A stretch of DNA of 64,000 bases from Candidimonas humi (lineage in GTDB: Bacteria; Pseudomonadota; Gammaproteobacteria; Burkholderiales; Burkholderiaceae_B), in assembly GCF_019166065.1 (NCBI RefSeq), contig NZ_JAHTBN010000005.1:239385-303384 (forward strand), given 5' to 3'. The notes under the pieces were generated by a model, which was not told the DNA's origin, did not search any database, and worked only from the letters and a program-made list of their open reading frames with translations. The position numbers and the translations under genes are program-made. This document shows positions 9,676 through 20,385 of this stretch, one piece after another (positions within the stretch are counted from its first letter, which is position 1; each line of letters opens with the position of its first letter).

Positions 9676-10881
9676 ATGAATTCCGTGCTCAATTTCCTGT
9701 CGGGCGGCCTGCTGCAATTGTCGTGGTGGCAGCTCGTAATCGTGACGCTGGTGCTGACACACATCACCATCGTAGGGGTCACTGTATTCCTGCATCGCAG
9801 CCAGGCGCATCGCGGGCTCGACCTGCATCCGGCCGTCATGCATTTCTTCCGCTTCTGGCTGTGGATGACCACCGGCATGATCACCAAGGAATGGGTGGCC
9901 ATACACCGCAAGCACCATGCCAAGTGCGAACGCGAAGGCGACCCGCATTCGCCGATGATCTTCGGCATCGGCAAGGTGTTCTTCCGCGGCGCCGAACTCT
10001 ATCGCCAGGAAGCCACCAACGAAGAAACCCTCAAGCGTTTCGGCCACGGCACGCCCGACGACTGGCTCGAGCGCAAGCTCTACACCCCGCACAGCCTGCT
10101 GGGCGTGCTCATCATGCTGGGCATAGACCTGGCCCTGTTCGGCACCATCGGCCTGACGATCTGGGCGGTGCAAATGGCCTGGATTCCCTTCTGGGCGGCC
10201 GGCGTGGTCAACGGCCTGGGCCACTTCTGGGGCTACCGCAACTATGCCTGCCCCGATACCAGCACCAATGTGTCGCCCTGGGGCATCATCATCGGCGGCG
10301 AAGAACTGCACAACAACCACCATGCCTATGGCACCTCGGCCAAGTTCTCCACCAAGTGGTACGAATTCGACATCGGCTGGTGCTATATCTCGGTGCTCAG
10401 CTTCGTGGGGCTGGCCAAGGTCAAGAAGCTCGCGCCCAAGCTCAAGCTCGAGCCCGCGTCCTCCAAGATGGTGGTCGACCTGCGCACCCTGCAGGGCGTC
10501 ATCACGCACCGCTACGAGATCCTGGCGCGCTATACCGACCTGGTCAAGCACGCCATAGGCGAAGAGCTCACCCGCCTCAAGCCCACCGGCGGCGCCGATT
10601 GCCGCTGGTCGCTGCTGGCGCGCGCCCGCAAGGTGCTCAAGAGCGGCGGCGAGGCCCTCGAGCCCGCCCAGCGCGCCGAGATCGACACTGCCGTGGCCGA
10701 CAACCAGTCGCTGTCCACGCTGGTGCAGATGCGCCGCGAACTCATCCGCTTGTGGGAAAGCTCCAGCGCCAGCAGCGAGCAATTGCTGGCTGACCTGCAG
10801 GCCTGGTGCCAGCGTGCCCAGCAAAGCGGCATAGAAGGGCTTGAACAGTTCGCCTATCGCCTGCGCCGCTACGCGGCATGA
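9676..10881 (+). CDS. Membrane acyl-lipid/acyl-CoA fatty acid desaturase
   Basis: This 401-residue integral membrane di-iron desaturase resembles delta-9 (OLE1/DesA-type) enzymes that insert a cis double bond into saturated acyl chains using O2. The three histidine boxes are H40-RSQA-H45, HRKHH (77-81) and HNNHH (212-216). Hydrophobic segments lie at about 15-38, 55-70, 125-150 and 165-185. A roughly 120-residue soluble C-terminal tail, rich in charged residues, follows the last box. The start is the ATG of MNSVLNFLSGG, though the GGAGG at 9658-9662 is 13 bp away, farther than ideal. The TGA overlaps the ATG of uvrD, so expression of the two is coupled. Upstream DNA (9540-9650) is AT-rich, with a possible TGTCAT-N17-TAAACT promoter. 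Confidence 0.9.
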   Translation: MNSVLNFLSGGLLQLSWWQLVIVTLVLTHITIVGVTVFLHRSQAHRGLDLHPAVMHFFRFWLWMTTGMITKEWVAIHRKHHAKCEREGDPHSPMIFGIGKVFFRGAELYRQEATNEETLKRFGHGTPDDWLERKLYTPHSLLGVLIMLGIDLALFGTIGLTIWAVQMAWIPFWAAGVVNGLGHFWGYRNYACPDTSTNVSPWGIIIGGEELHNNHHAYGTSAKFSTKWYEFDIGWCYISVLSFVGLAKVKKLAPKLKLEPASSKMVVDLRTLQGVITHRYEILARYTDLVKHAIGEELTRLKPTGGADCRWSLLARARKVLKSGGEALEPAQRAEIDTAVADNQSLSTLVQMRRELIRLWESSSASSEQLLADLQAWCQRAQQSGIEGLEQFAYRLRRYAA

Positions 10882-13334
10882 TCGAGAAGCTCAATCCCGA
10901 ACAGCAAGCTGCGGTAACTCTCCCTGCACAGCACGCCCTGGTACTCGCCGGGGCGGGCAGCGGCAAGACGCGGGTGCTCACCACCCGCATGGCCTGGCTG
11001 ATCCAGACCGGCCAGGCCAGCCCGCATGCCCTGCTGGCCGTCACCTTCACCAACAAATCGGCGCGCGAGATGCTCGCGCGCCTGTCCGCGCTGCTGCCGA
11101 TCAACACGCGCGGCCTGTGGGTGGGCACTTTCCACGGCTTGTGCAACCGCCTGCTGCGGGCGCATTACCGCGACGCGGGGCTGGCGCAGACCTTCCAGAT
11201 CCTGGACACCGCCGACCAGCTCGCGGCGATCAAGCGGCTGCTCAAGGCCTCGGGCATCGACGACGAGAAATACCCGCCGCGCGAGGTGCAGCGCTTCATC
11301 AACGGCGCCAAAGAAGAGGGGCTGCGCCCCGATGCGGTCGAGGCGCACGATCCGTACCGGCTGCGCATGGTCGAGATCTATCGCCTGTACCAGGCGCAGT
11401 GCGAGCGCGAAAGCGTGGTCGATTTCGCCGAGCTGCTGCTGCGCTGCTACGAACTCTTGCAGCGCAATGCCCCGATCCGCGAGCACTACCAGCGGCGCTT
11501 CCGCCATATCCTGGTCGACGAATTCCAGGACACCAACGCCCTGCAATACCGCTGGCTGACCCTGCTGGCCGCGGGCGGGGCGCCGATCTTCGCGGTGGGC
11601 GACGACGATCAGTCCATCTATGCCTTCCGCGGCGCCAACGTCGGCAATATGGCCGATTTCGAGCGCGACTATGCGCGCGGCACGGTCATCCGGCTGGAAC
11701 AGAACTACCGTTCCTATGGCCACATACTCGATTCGGCCAATGCCTTGATCGCGCACAATACGGCGCGCCTGGGCAAGAACCTCTGGACCGAGCAGGGCGA
11801 GGGCGAGCCGGTACGCGTGGTCGAGCAGCCCTCGGACATGCTGGAAGCGCAATGGGTGGTGGACGAGATCAAGTCGCTCATCGGCGAGGGCAGCCTGCGG
11901 CGCGAGATCGCGGTGCTGTACCGCAGCAACGCCCAGTCGCGGGTCATCGAGCACGCGCTGTTTTCCACGGGCATTCCCTACAAGGTCTATGGCGGCCTGC
12001 GCTTCTTCGAGCGCCAGGAGGTCAAGCACGCGCTGGCCTACCTGCGCCTGATGGACAATCCCGACGACGATACCTCCTGGCTGCGGGTGGTCAATTTCCC
12101 GACGCGCGGCATAGGCGCGCGCACGCTCGAGCAATTGTCCGACCTGGCGCGCGAGCGAGGCACCAGCCTGCACAAGGCGGCGCATCTGGTCGGCGGGAAG
12201 GGCGGCGGCAATCTGCTGAAGTTCGCCGCAATGATCGAAAGCATGGCGCACGAGGCGCAAGTCTTGCCGCTGCCGGAGCTCATCGAGCATGTCGTGCATC
12301 ACAGCGGTTTGCTGACGCACTACCAGTCCGAAAGAGAAGGCGCCGATCGCCTGGAAAACCTGCAGGAACTGGTCAATGCGGCGGCCGTCTTTGCCGGCGA
12401 AGAGAATTTCGAGGGCTTGCCGGCGGGACGCATGGTCGAACTGCCGGCGGCTGGGCAGGCGGACGCCGCAGGTGATTTTGCTGCTGCGGGCGCTGCCGCA
12501 GGGTCCGACGCGGCGGGTGCCGTTGCGCCCGTTTCCGATGCCGTCGCGGGCGATGCCGCCGATCCCGGCGCAGCGGCCGGCGCCGCATCGAGCGCCGATG
12601 CCTTGCCGGGCGCCGCCGATCTCATCGAGGCCGGCGCGCGCCAGGGCATGTCGCCGCTGGCCGCATTCCTTTCCCACGCCTCGCTGGAGGCGGGCGACAA
12701 CCAGGCCCAGGCGGGCCAGGATGCCGTACAGCTCATGACGGTGCATGCCGCCAAGGGGCTGGAATTCGACGCCGTGTTCATTACCGGCGTCGAGGAAGGC
12801 CTGTTCCCGCATGAGAACAGCCTGATGGAGCAATCCGGCCTGGAAGAAGAGCGGCGCCTCATGTATGTGGCGATTACCCGCGCGCGCCAGCGCCTGTACC
12901 TGACGCTGGCCCAGAGCCGCATGCTGCACGGGCAGACCCGCTACGCGCTGCGCTCGCGCTTCCTCGACGAAATTCCCGAAGAGCACCTGAAGTGGCTCAG
13001 CCCCAAGGTGCGCGTGCCGGTATCCAGTGCGTGGGCCGGCACCGCGGACGTGGCCTCGGGCGGCTGGAACGCGCAGCGCCGCGGCGATGCCTATGGGCGC
13101 CCGGCCACGGGCCAGATCGCCCCGCGCTCCCCGCGCAGTTGGGCGAGTGGCGTGACCGTCGGCCAGCAGCAGTTCCGCATCGGCCAGGGCGTGCGCCATC
13201 CGAAATTCGGCGACGGCACCATACTCAGCCTGAGCGGCAGCGGCCAGGACGCGCAGGCGCAGATCCAGTTCCGCGATGCCGGCACCAAGACGCTGGCCCT
13301 GGGGGTCGCCAAGCTGGAAGTGATTGCCGGCTAG
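10878..13334 (+). CDS. uvrD: DNA helicase II (UvrD/PcrA-type)
   Basis: This 818-residue superfamily 1A 3'-5' helicase acts in nucleotide excision and mismatch repair. Motifs in order are Walker A (LAGAGSGKTRVL), Ia (TFTNKSAREM), II (VDEFQDTNALQ), III (GDDDQSIYAFRGA), IV (LEQNYRS), V (MTVHAAKGLEFDAVF) and VI (RRLMYVAITRARQRL). The C-terminal tail (IGQGVRHPKFGDGTILS) is the Tudor-like RNA-polymerase-binding domain of UvrD/PcrA, which argues against Rep. An Ala/Gly/Asp-rich low-complexity insert of about 70 residues lies at roughly 518-585, just before the motif V region; this is unusual. Start overlaps the desaturase stop (ATGA). Confidence 0.95.
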   Translation: MIEKLNPEQQAAVTLPAQHALVLAGAGSGKTRVLTTRMAWLIQTGQASPHALLAVTFTNKSAREMLARLSALLPINTRGLWVGTFHGLCNRLLRAHYRDAGLAQTFQILDTADQLAAIKRLLKASGIDDEKYPPREVQRFINGAKEEGLRPDAVEAHDPYRLRMVEIYRLYQAQCERESVVDFAELLLRCYELLQRNAPIREHYQRRFRHILVDEFQDTNALQYRWLTLLAAGGAPIFAVGDDDQSIYAFRGANVGNMADFERDYARGTVIRLEQNYRSYGHILDSANALIAHNTARLGKNLWTEQGEGEPVRVVEQPSDMLEAQWVVDEIKSLIGEGSLRREIAVLYRSNAQSRVIEHALFSTGIPYKVYGGLRFFERQEVKHALAYLRLMDNPDDDTSWLRVVNFPTRGIGARTLEQLSDLARERGTSLHKAAHLVGGKGGGNLLKFAAMIESMAHEAQVLPLPELIEHVVHHSGLLTHYQSEREGADRLENLQELVNAAAVFAGEENFEGLPAGRMVELPAAGQADAAGDFAAAGAAAGSDAAGAVAPVSDAVAGDAADPGAAAGAASSADALPGAADLIEAGARQGMSPLAAFLSHASLEAGDNQAQAGQDAVQLMTVHAAKGLEFDAVFITGVEEGLFPHENSLMEQSGLEEERRLMYVAITRARQRLYLTLAQSRMLHGQTRYALRSRFLDEIPEEHLKWLSPKVRVPVSSAWAGTADVASGGWNAQRRGDAYGRPATGQIAPRSPRSWASGVTVGQQQFRIGQGVRHPKFGDGTILSLSGSGQDAQAQIQFRDAGTKTLALGVAKLEVIAG

Positions 13335-13410
13335 CCGGCATCGCGCAAGGCGCGCATATTCCCGCGCGAGCCGCAAGCATGCAAAATAGCGGCATGACAA
13401 GGAGGAGTTC

Positions 13411-13719
13411 ATGGAAAACGACAACACTGCGGCGGGGGCGGCCTGCCTGGTGGGCCATGTGACGGTCAAGAATCCGGCCAAGTGGGCGGACTACTGCGCC
13501 AAGGTGCCCGCCACTATTGCGCCCTGGGGCGGGCAACTGCTGTTTCGCGGCAAGCGCAATACCGTGCTCAGTGGTACGCATACGCATACGGACGTAGTGG
13601 CGATCCGTTTTCCCGACGCAGCCTCGCTGCGCGGCTGGCACGATTCCCCGGCCTATCAGGCCCTGATTCCTATCCGCGAGCAGGCGGTCGACCTGGTGCT
13701 GGTCAGCTACGATTGCTGA
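13411..13719 (+). CDS. DUF1330 family protein
   Basis: This 102-residue protein has the ferredoxin-like DUF1330 pattern: VGHVTVKNPAKWADYCAKVP near the start, GGQLLFRGK in the middle, and FPDAASLRGWHDSPAYQAL followed by IREQAVDLVLVSYDC. The family resembles dimeric alpha/beta-barrel monooxygenases; its biochemical role is unknown. A strong ribosome binding site (AAGGAGGAG, about 6 bp before ATG) supports this start. It stands alone between uvrD and the convergent ABC-F gene. Confidence 0.85.
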   Translation: MENDNTAAGAACLVGHVTVKNPAKWADYCAKVPATIAPWGGQLLFRGKRNTVLSGTHTHTDVVAIRFPDAASLRGWHDSPAYQALIPIREQAVDLVLVSYDC

Positions 13720-13811
13720 CGCGGGTGCGCGGCCGGGATAGCCGGCACAGCCAATGCGCCGGGATGATCGAGCTGCAATAGCCGCGCGGTCTCGCCGCAT
13801 CGTGCAGGTGC

Positions 13812-13912
13812 TGGCACGGGCATAGGCACAGGCAGGGCGCAAGCACAAGCACGGGCAGGGCACAGGCACAGGCATAGGCACAGGCAGGGCACCGGCACCG
13901 GCACCGGCAAGG
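13812..13912. repeat. Degenerate GGCACA/GGCACC hexamer tract
   Basis: The gap between the DUF1330 gene and the ABC-F gene holds about 100 bp made of GGCACA, GGCATA, GGCACC and GGCAGG hexamers in irregular order. The tract lies 3' of both convergent genes. It creates Pro/Val/Cys/Leu-repeat reading frames on the minus strand that are not genes. Confidence 0.75.
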
Positions 13913-13940
13913 CGCCGGCCGGGTATGGCGCGCCGGGCGG

Positions 13941-15878
13941 CTACGGCTGGCGGACTTCCAGGTCTTCGAGTTCCTGCTGCAGTTCCAGCCACTGCTCTTC
14001 GAGCAGCGCCGTCTGTTTTTGCAGGTCGCCATGTTCGGCCAAGGTCTTCAGGCGTTCGTCGCGGCGCGCTTCGGTGTAGAGATCGGCATCGGCGATCAGG
14101 GCATCCAGTTGGGCCAGGCGCCGGCTGGCCTCGTGCATCGAGGTTTCGATGCGCCCGATCTTCTGCAGCACCGGCTTGCGCAGCGCCGCCTGGCGTTGGC
14201 GGATCTCGGCCTGCTCGCGCCGTTCCTGGCGGCGGTCGGTGCTCTTGCCGTCGCGGCCGGCGGCATCGGGCGCGCGCGCCTCGGCGCGGGCCTGGGCGCC
14301 GCGCTGCGCCAGCCAGTCGCGGTAGTCTTCCAGGTCGCCGTCGAATTCCCGCACGGCGCCGTCGGCCACGATCCAGAAGCTGTCGACCGTGGTGCGCAGC
14401 AGATGGCGGTCGTGCGACACCAGCAGCACGCTGCCCGGAAACTCTGCCAGGGCGGCGGCCAGCGCTTCGCGCGTGTCCACATCCAGGTGGTTGCTGGGTT
14501 CGTCCAGCAGCAGCAGATTGGGCTTTTGCCAGACGATCAGCGCCAGGGCCAGGCGAGCCTTCTCGCCGCCCGACAGCGGGCCGACCGTGCCCAGCACCAT
14601 GTCGCCGTTGAAACCGAAACCGCCCAGGTAATTGCGCAGTTCTTGTTCGCGGGCCTGCGGCGCGAGCCGCTGCAGGTGCTGCAAGGGCGTGCCCTGCGGG
14701 TCCAGCATGTCGAGCTGCTGCTGCGCGAAATAGCCGATCTCCAGCCCCCTGGAAGCGTGGCGCTGCCCACGTAGCGCCGGCAGCTCGGCGGCCAGTGTCT
14801 TGACCAGCGTGGACTTGCCCGCGCCGTTGACCCCCAGGATGCCGATGCGGCTGCCTCCGCGCACCATCAGTTGCACGTTCTCGAGCACGGTGCGCGTGCC
14901 GCCCTCGGGCAGCGCGTAGCCGGTGCTGACATCTTCCAGCACCAGCAGCGGATCGGGCATGCCCGTGGGTTCCGGGATGCGTATGTCGATGCCGGCCTCG
15001 GCCTGCAGCGGCGCCAGCGTCTGCATGCGCGCCAGCGCCTTGACGCGGCTCTGCGCCTGCTTGGCCTTGGTGGCCTTGGCCTTGAAGCGGTCGATGAAAT
15101 TCTGCAAGCGCGCGGTTTCGCGCGTTTGTCTTTCCCAGGCCAGGCGCGACTGGCGCAGGCGCTCGGCGCGCTGGGTCAGGAAGTCTTCGTAGCCGCCGCG
15201 GTAGCGTATCAGCTTGCCTTGGTCGAAATGCAGGATGGCGCGCGCTACCGTGTCGAGAAATTCGGTGTCGTGCGAAATCACCAGCACGGTGCCCTGGTAG
15301 GAGGCCAGCCAGCGCTCCAGCCACAGCATGGCGTCCAGGTCCAGGTGATTGGTGGGCTCGTCCAGCAGCAACAGGTCGGACGGCGCCATCAGGGCGCGGG
15401 CCAGCGCCAGGCGCATCTGCCAGCCGCCGGAGAAATCGCGGACGGGGCTGGACCACTGTTGCGGCGTGAAGCCCAGCCCGGCCAGCAATTGCTCGGCGCG
15501 CGCCGGTGCGCTCCAGGCGTCGGCCTCGACCAGGGCCGCTTCCAGCTCGGCGATGCGCTGGCCGTCGGCATCGGGCGTGGCGCGCCTTTGCTCTTGCAGG
15601 TCGCGCAGGTGCCGGTCGCCGTCGATCACGAACTCGCGGGCGGGCAGGGTGTTGTCGCCGATTTCCTGTTCGACGCTGGCGATGCGCCAGCCGGCCGGCA
15701 TGTCGAGCGTACCGGCGTCGGGATCGAGCCGGCCCTGCAGCAGCATGAACAGGGTCGATTTGCCGGCCCCGTTCTTGCCGACCACGCCGACGCGCTCGCC
15801 CGCATGCACCACGAAATCGGCCTGGTCCAGCAGCAGCTTGGTGCCGCGCCGCAGCGACAACCCGGTGGCGCGTATCAT
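13941..15878 (-). CDS. ABC-F family ATP-binding protein (YheS-like)
   Basis: This 645-residue soluble protein has two ABC ATPase domains and no membrane domain, the hallmark of ABC-F factors that act on the ribosome E-site region. Domain 1 has Walker A GKNGAGKST, signature FSGGWQMRLALARAL and Walker B LLLLDEPTNHLDLD. Domain 2 has GVNGAGKST, LSGGEKARLALAL and LLLLDEPSNHLDVD. The inter-domain P-site tRNA-interacting linker is rich in Arg and Lys (about residues 235-300). A long C-terminal coiled coil (about 540-645) is present. Length and C-terminal extension fit E. coli YheS better than EttA (shorter). It overlaps prmB by 4 bp (ATGA), so it is likely the last gene of the dapCDE-prmB run. Confidence 0.9.
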   Translation of the reverse strand: MIRATGLSLRRGTKLLLDQADFVVHAGERVGVVGKNGAGKSTLFMLLQGRLDPDAGTLDMPAGWRIASVEQEIGDNTLPAREFVIDGDRHLRDLQEQRRATPDADGQRIAELEAALVEADAWSAPARAEQLLAGLGFTPQQWSSPVRDFSGGWQMRLALARALMAPSDLLLLDEPTNHLDLDAMLWLERWLASYQGTVLVISHDTEFLDTVARAILHFDQGKLIRYRGGYEDFLTQRAERLRQSRLAWERQTRETARLQNFIDRFKAKATKAKQAQSRVKALARMQTLAPLQAEAGIDIRIPEPTGMPDPLLVLEDVSTGYALPEGGTRTVLENVQLMVRGGSRIGILGVNGAGKSTLVKTLAAELPALRGQRHASRGLEIGYFAQQQLDMLDPQGTPLQHLQRLAPQAREQELRNYLGGFGFNGDMVLGTVGPLSGGEKARLALALIVWQKPNLLLLDEPSNHLDVDTREALAAALAEFPGSVLLVSHDRHLLRTTVDSFWIVADGAVREFDGDLEDYRDWLAQRGAQARAEARAPDAAGRDGKSTDRRQERREQAEIRQRQAALRKPVLQKIGRIETSMHEASRRLAQLDALIADADLYTEARRDERLKTLAEHGDLQKQTALLEEQWLELQQELEDLEVRQP

Positions 15879-16771
15879 TGTTCCAGTTGTTCCCGCGTCA
15901 GCATCAGGATCTGGTCTTCGGTGCGTTCGGTACTGAGCCAGACCGGGTCAAGGCCGGGAAAGGCCGCCACGAAGTTGTCGTACTCGTTGCCGATCTCCAG
16001 CACCAGCAGGCCCCCGGGCGCCATGAAGTCGGGCGCCTTGGACAACAGGCGGCGCACCAGGTCCATGCCGTCCTCGCCGCCCGCCAGGGCCATGGTCGGC
16101 TCGTGGCGGAATTCTTCCGGCAGCGCCTCCATGGAGTGGTTGTTGACGTAGGGCGGGTTGCAGATGATGAGGTTGTATTCGCAATGCGGCAACTGGTCGA
16201 ACAGATCGCTGCGGTGCGTGGTGACGCGGCCGTCCAGGCCGAACTGCTCGATGTTGCGGTCGGCCACTTCCAGGGCGTGTTCGGAGAGATCGACCGCGTC
16301 GACCTGGGCGTTCTCGAAGGCCAGCGCCGCCAGCACAGCCAGGCAGCCCGAGCCTGTACACAGATCGAGCACGAAATCCAGGTCTTCGGGGTGCGCCACC
16401 CAGGGCGACAGGTCGTGCGCCAGCAGTTCGGCGATGGGCGAGCGCGGCACGATGACGCGCTGGTCGACAAAGAATCGGTGGCCCTGCAGCCAGGCCTCGC
16501 CGGTCAGATAGGCCGCGGGCAGGCGCTCCTGGATGCGCCGCTGCACCAGCTTCAGGTAGCGCGCGCGTTCGTCGGGCAGCACGCGGGCGTCGAGGAAGGG
16601 CTCGAGTGTGTCCAGCGGCAGGTGCAGAGTGTGCAGCAGCAGGTAGACCGCCTCGTCCCAGGCATTGTCGCTGCCGTGGCCGAACGCCAGATGAGAGGCA
16701 TTGAAGCGGCTGACGGTATAGCGCAGCAGGTCGCGCAGGGTGAGCAGTTCTTGTTGGGCCGATTCGTTCAT
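15875..16771 (-). CDS. prmB: Ribosomal protein L3 N5-glutamine methyltransferase
   Basis: PrmB (298 residues here) methylates a glutamine of ribosomal protein L3. An N-terminal helical domain precedes a SAM-binding fold with DFVLDLCTGSGCLAVLAA, and the catalytic NPPY (IICNPPYVNNHSM) recognises the amide side chain. The order dapE-prmB-ABC-F suggests one transcript. Two in-frame ATGs lie 6 bp apart. I choose the inner one (MNESAQQELL) because GGA lies 6 bp before it; the outer ATG at 16777 would add Met-Pro. PrmC is less likely given the DRNIEQFGLDG context and the L3-type N-terminus. Confidence 0.92.
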   Translation of the reverse strand: MNESAQQELLTLRDLLRYTVSRFNASHLAFGHGSDNAWDEAVYLLLHTLHLPLDTLEPFLDARVLPDERARYLKLVQRRIQERLPAAYLTGEAWLQGHRFFVDQRVIVPRSPIAELLAHDLSPWVAHPEDLDFVLDLCTGSGCLAVLAALAFENAQVDAVDLSEHALEVADRNIEQFGLDGRVTTHRSDLFDQLPHCEYNLIICNPPYVNNHSMEALPEEFRHEPTMALAGGEDGMDLVRRLLSKAPDFMAPGGLLVLEIGNEYDNFVAAFPGLDPVWLSTERTEDQILMLTREQLEQ

Positions 16772-16905
16772 AGGCATTCCGGTAATTCGTGTGGTGCGTG
16801 GGGCCGTCCGGCGGGCTTCCCGGCCGCCTCGGGGCCGCAATTCGAAGATAGCATGCCGGCCCGCGGCCGGCGAGCGGCCGCGGACGTGGCGGGCGGGCCG
16901 ATGGT

Positions 16906-18906
<2,001 letters not shown>

Positions 18907-18988
18907 TCAATGATACGACGCGAATCATGCGGCGCGTGTCCCGGCGGCTGGCCTGCGCCGCCGGGCGGCGCGTTGCGGGCGCGTGCCG

Positions 18989-20185
18989 TCAGGCGCGGGT
19001 CTTCATATAGTCGACGATGCGTTGCGCGGCCTCCACGCATTGGTCCTTCGGCGCCACCAGAGCGATGCGCATGCGCCCGGCCCCAGGGTTGGCGCCCTGG
19101 GCGTCGCGCGCCAGGAAGCTGCCCGGCAGCACCGTCACTGCGGTATGCGCGTACAGGTCGCGGGCGAACTCGGGGTCGGGGCCGGGCGTCTCGGCCCACA
19201 GATAGAAGGACGCCTGGGGCCATTGCACACCCAGCGCCGGCGCCAGCAGCGGCACTACGGCCTCGAATTTTTCGCGGTACAGGCGGCGGTTCTCGACCAC
19301 GTGCGCCTCGTCGCCCCAGGCCGCCACGCTGGCCTGCGACACCACAGGGCTGAGCGCGCTGCCGTGGTAGGTGCGGTACAGCAGGAACTGCTGGATGAGG
19401 CCGGCGTCGCCCGCCACGAAGCCCGAACGCATGCCCGGCACGTTGGAGCGCTTGGACAGGCTGGAAAAACACACCAGGCCGCGGTAATCGGCGCGGCCCA
19501 GCAGGCTGGCAGCCTGCATGCCGCCCAGCGGCTTGTCGGCCTCGTCGAAATAGATTTCGGAATAGCACTCGTCCGAGGCGATCACGAAGCCGTATTCGTC
19601 GGCCAGCTCGAAGAGGCGGCGCCATTCCTCGAGCGGCATGACGTTGCCGGCAGGGTTGCCGGGCGAGCATACATATAGCAGGCGCACCTTGCGCCAGACC
19701 TCTGCGGGCACTCCGGCCCAGTCCAGGCCGAACCCGAGGTCTGCGCGCGCATTCACAAAATAGGGCCGCGCCCCGGCCAGCAGCGCCGCACCCTCATAGA
19801 TCTGGTAGAAGGGGTTGGGGCACATCACCAGCGAGTCGGCCGTGGGGTCGATGACTGTCTGGGCGAAGGCGAACAGCGCCTCGCGCGAGCCCAGCGCGGG
19901 CAGCACCTGGGTTTCGGGATCGGGCGCGGCAATGCCGTAGCGCCGCGCTATCCATTCCGAAATGGCGCGGCGCAGGACCGGGTCGCCCTTGGTAGGCGGG
20001 TAGACCGACAGTCCGCCCATCGCGCCGCGCATGGCTTCCACCACCAGCGGCGCGGCCGCATGCTTGGGCTCGCCGATGGACAGATTGATCGGCGTCAGGC
20101 CTTCGGGCGGGCGTTCCGCCGAAGCCATCAACTGGCGCAGCTTCGCGAAGGGGTAGGGGTGAAGCTCGTTGAGTCTGGGGTTCAT
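18989..20185 (-). CDS. dapC: Succinyldiaminopimelate aminotransferase
   Basis: DapC is a PLP-dependent class I/II aminotransferase (398 residues) making N-succinyl-LL-DAP. The Schiff-base lysine lies in [17 protein letters not shown], with the PLP phosphate and ring contacts in [11 protein letters not shown] and DECYSEIYF. The family start is [19 protein letters not shown] at 20185. An in-frame ATG exists 9 codons upstream (20212), but it lies within the tRNA-Leu terminator hairpin. A rho-independent terminator ends only 13 bp before the ATG, so expression may depend on read-through or on a promoter hidden in that hairpin. dapD follows. Confidence 0.95.
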   Translation of the reverse strand: MNPRLNELHPYPFAKLRQLMASAERPPEGLTPINLSIGEPKHAAAPLVVEAMRGAMGGLSVYPPTKGDPVLRRAISEWIARRYGIAAPDPETQVLPALGSREALFAFAQTVIDPTADSLVMCPNPFYQIYEGAALLAGARPYFVNARADLGFGLDWAGVPAEVWRKVRLLYVCSPGNPAGNVMPLEEWRRLFELADEYGFVIASDECYSEIYFDEADKPLGGMQAASLLGRADYRGLVCFSSLSKRSNVPGMRSGFVAGDAGLIQQFLLYRTYHGSALSPVVSQASVAAWGDEAHVVENRRLYREKFEAVVPLLAPALGVQWPQASFYLWAETPGPDPEFARDLYAHTAVTVLPGSFLARDAQGANPGAGRMRIALVAPKDQCVEAAQRIVDYMKTRA

Positions 20186-20197
20186 GGGACCGCGCGG

Positions 20198-20250
20198 AAA
20201 AAATGCCCCCACGCTGCGCCAACTTCGTTGGCTTGCCGCCCCACGGGGGC
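20198..20250 (-). terminator. Intrinsic terminator between tRNA-Leu and dapC
   Basis: On the minus strand GCCCCC (20250-20245) can pair with GGGGGC (20210-20205), enclosing a smaller perfect hairpin GCCAAC-GAA-GTTGGC (20232-20218). An A and six Ts follow directly (20204-20198). The left arm can alternatively form a local hairpin GCCCC-CGT-GGGGC that excludes the terminator pairing. The T-run ends 13 bp before the dapC ATG. Confidence 0.7.
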
Positions 20251-20300
20251 CAGAAAAAGCGGCGCACGTCTCGCGCCTGATCGACGTGCATCGGGGATGG

Positions 20301-20385
20301 TGGTGCGAACGGAGAGACTCGAACTCTCACACCTCTCGGCGCCAGAACCTAAATCTGGTGCGTCTACCAATTCCGCCACGTTCGC
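20301..20385 (-). tRNA. tRNA-Leu (anticodon UAG)
   Basis: The minus strand reads GCGAACGTGGCGGAATTGG at the 5' end, a 5-bp anticodon stem with loop containing TAG (CCAGA-TTTAGGT-TCTGG), a long class II variable arm, the T-arm GAGAGTTCGAGTCTCTC, and an encoded CCA at 20303-20301. Total is 85 nt. The acceptor stem GCGAACG pairs with CGTTCGC. A possible promoter, TTGCTC-N17-TACACT, lies immediately upstream, with a C-tract in its spacer. Confidence 0.97.

Noticed and set aside
13703..14032. Pro/Val/Cys/Leu-repeat frames on the minus strand downstream of the ABC-F gene
   Set aside because: These are translations of the GGCACA hexamer tract and the shadow of the ABC-F 3' end.
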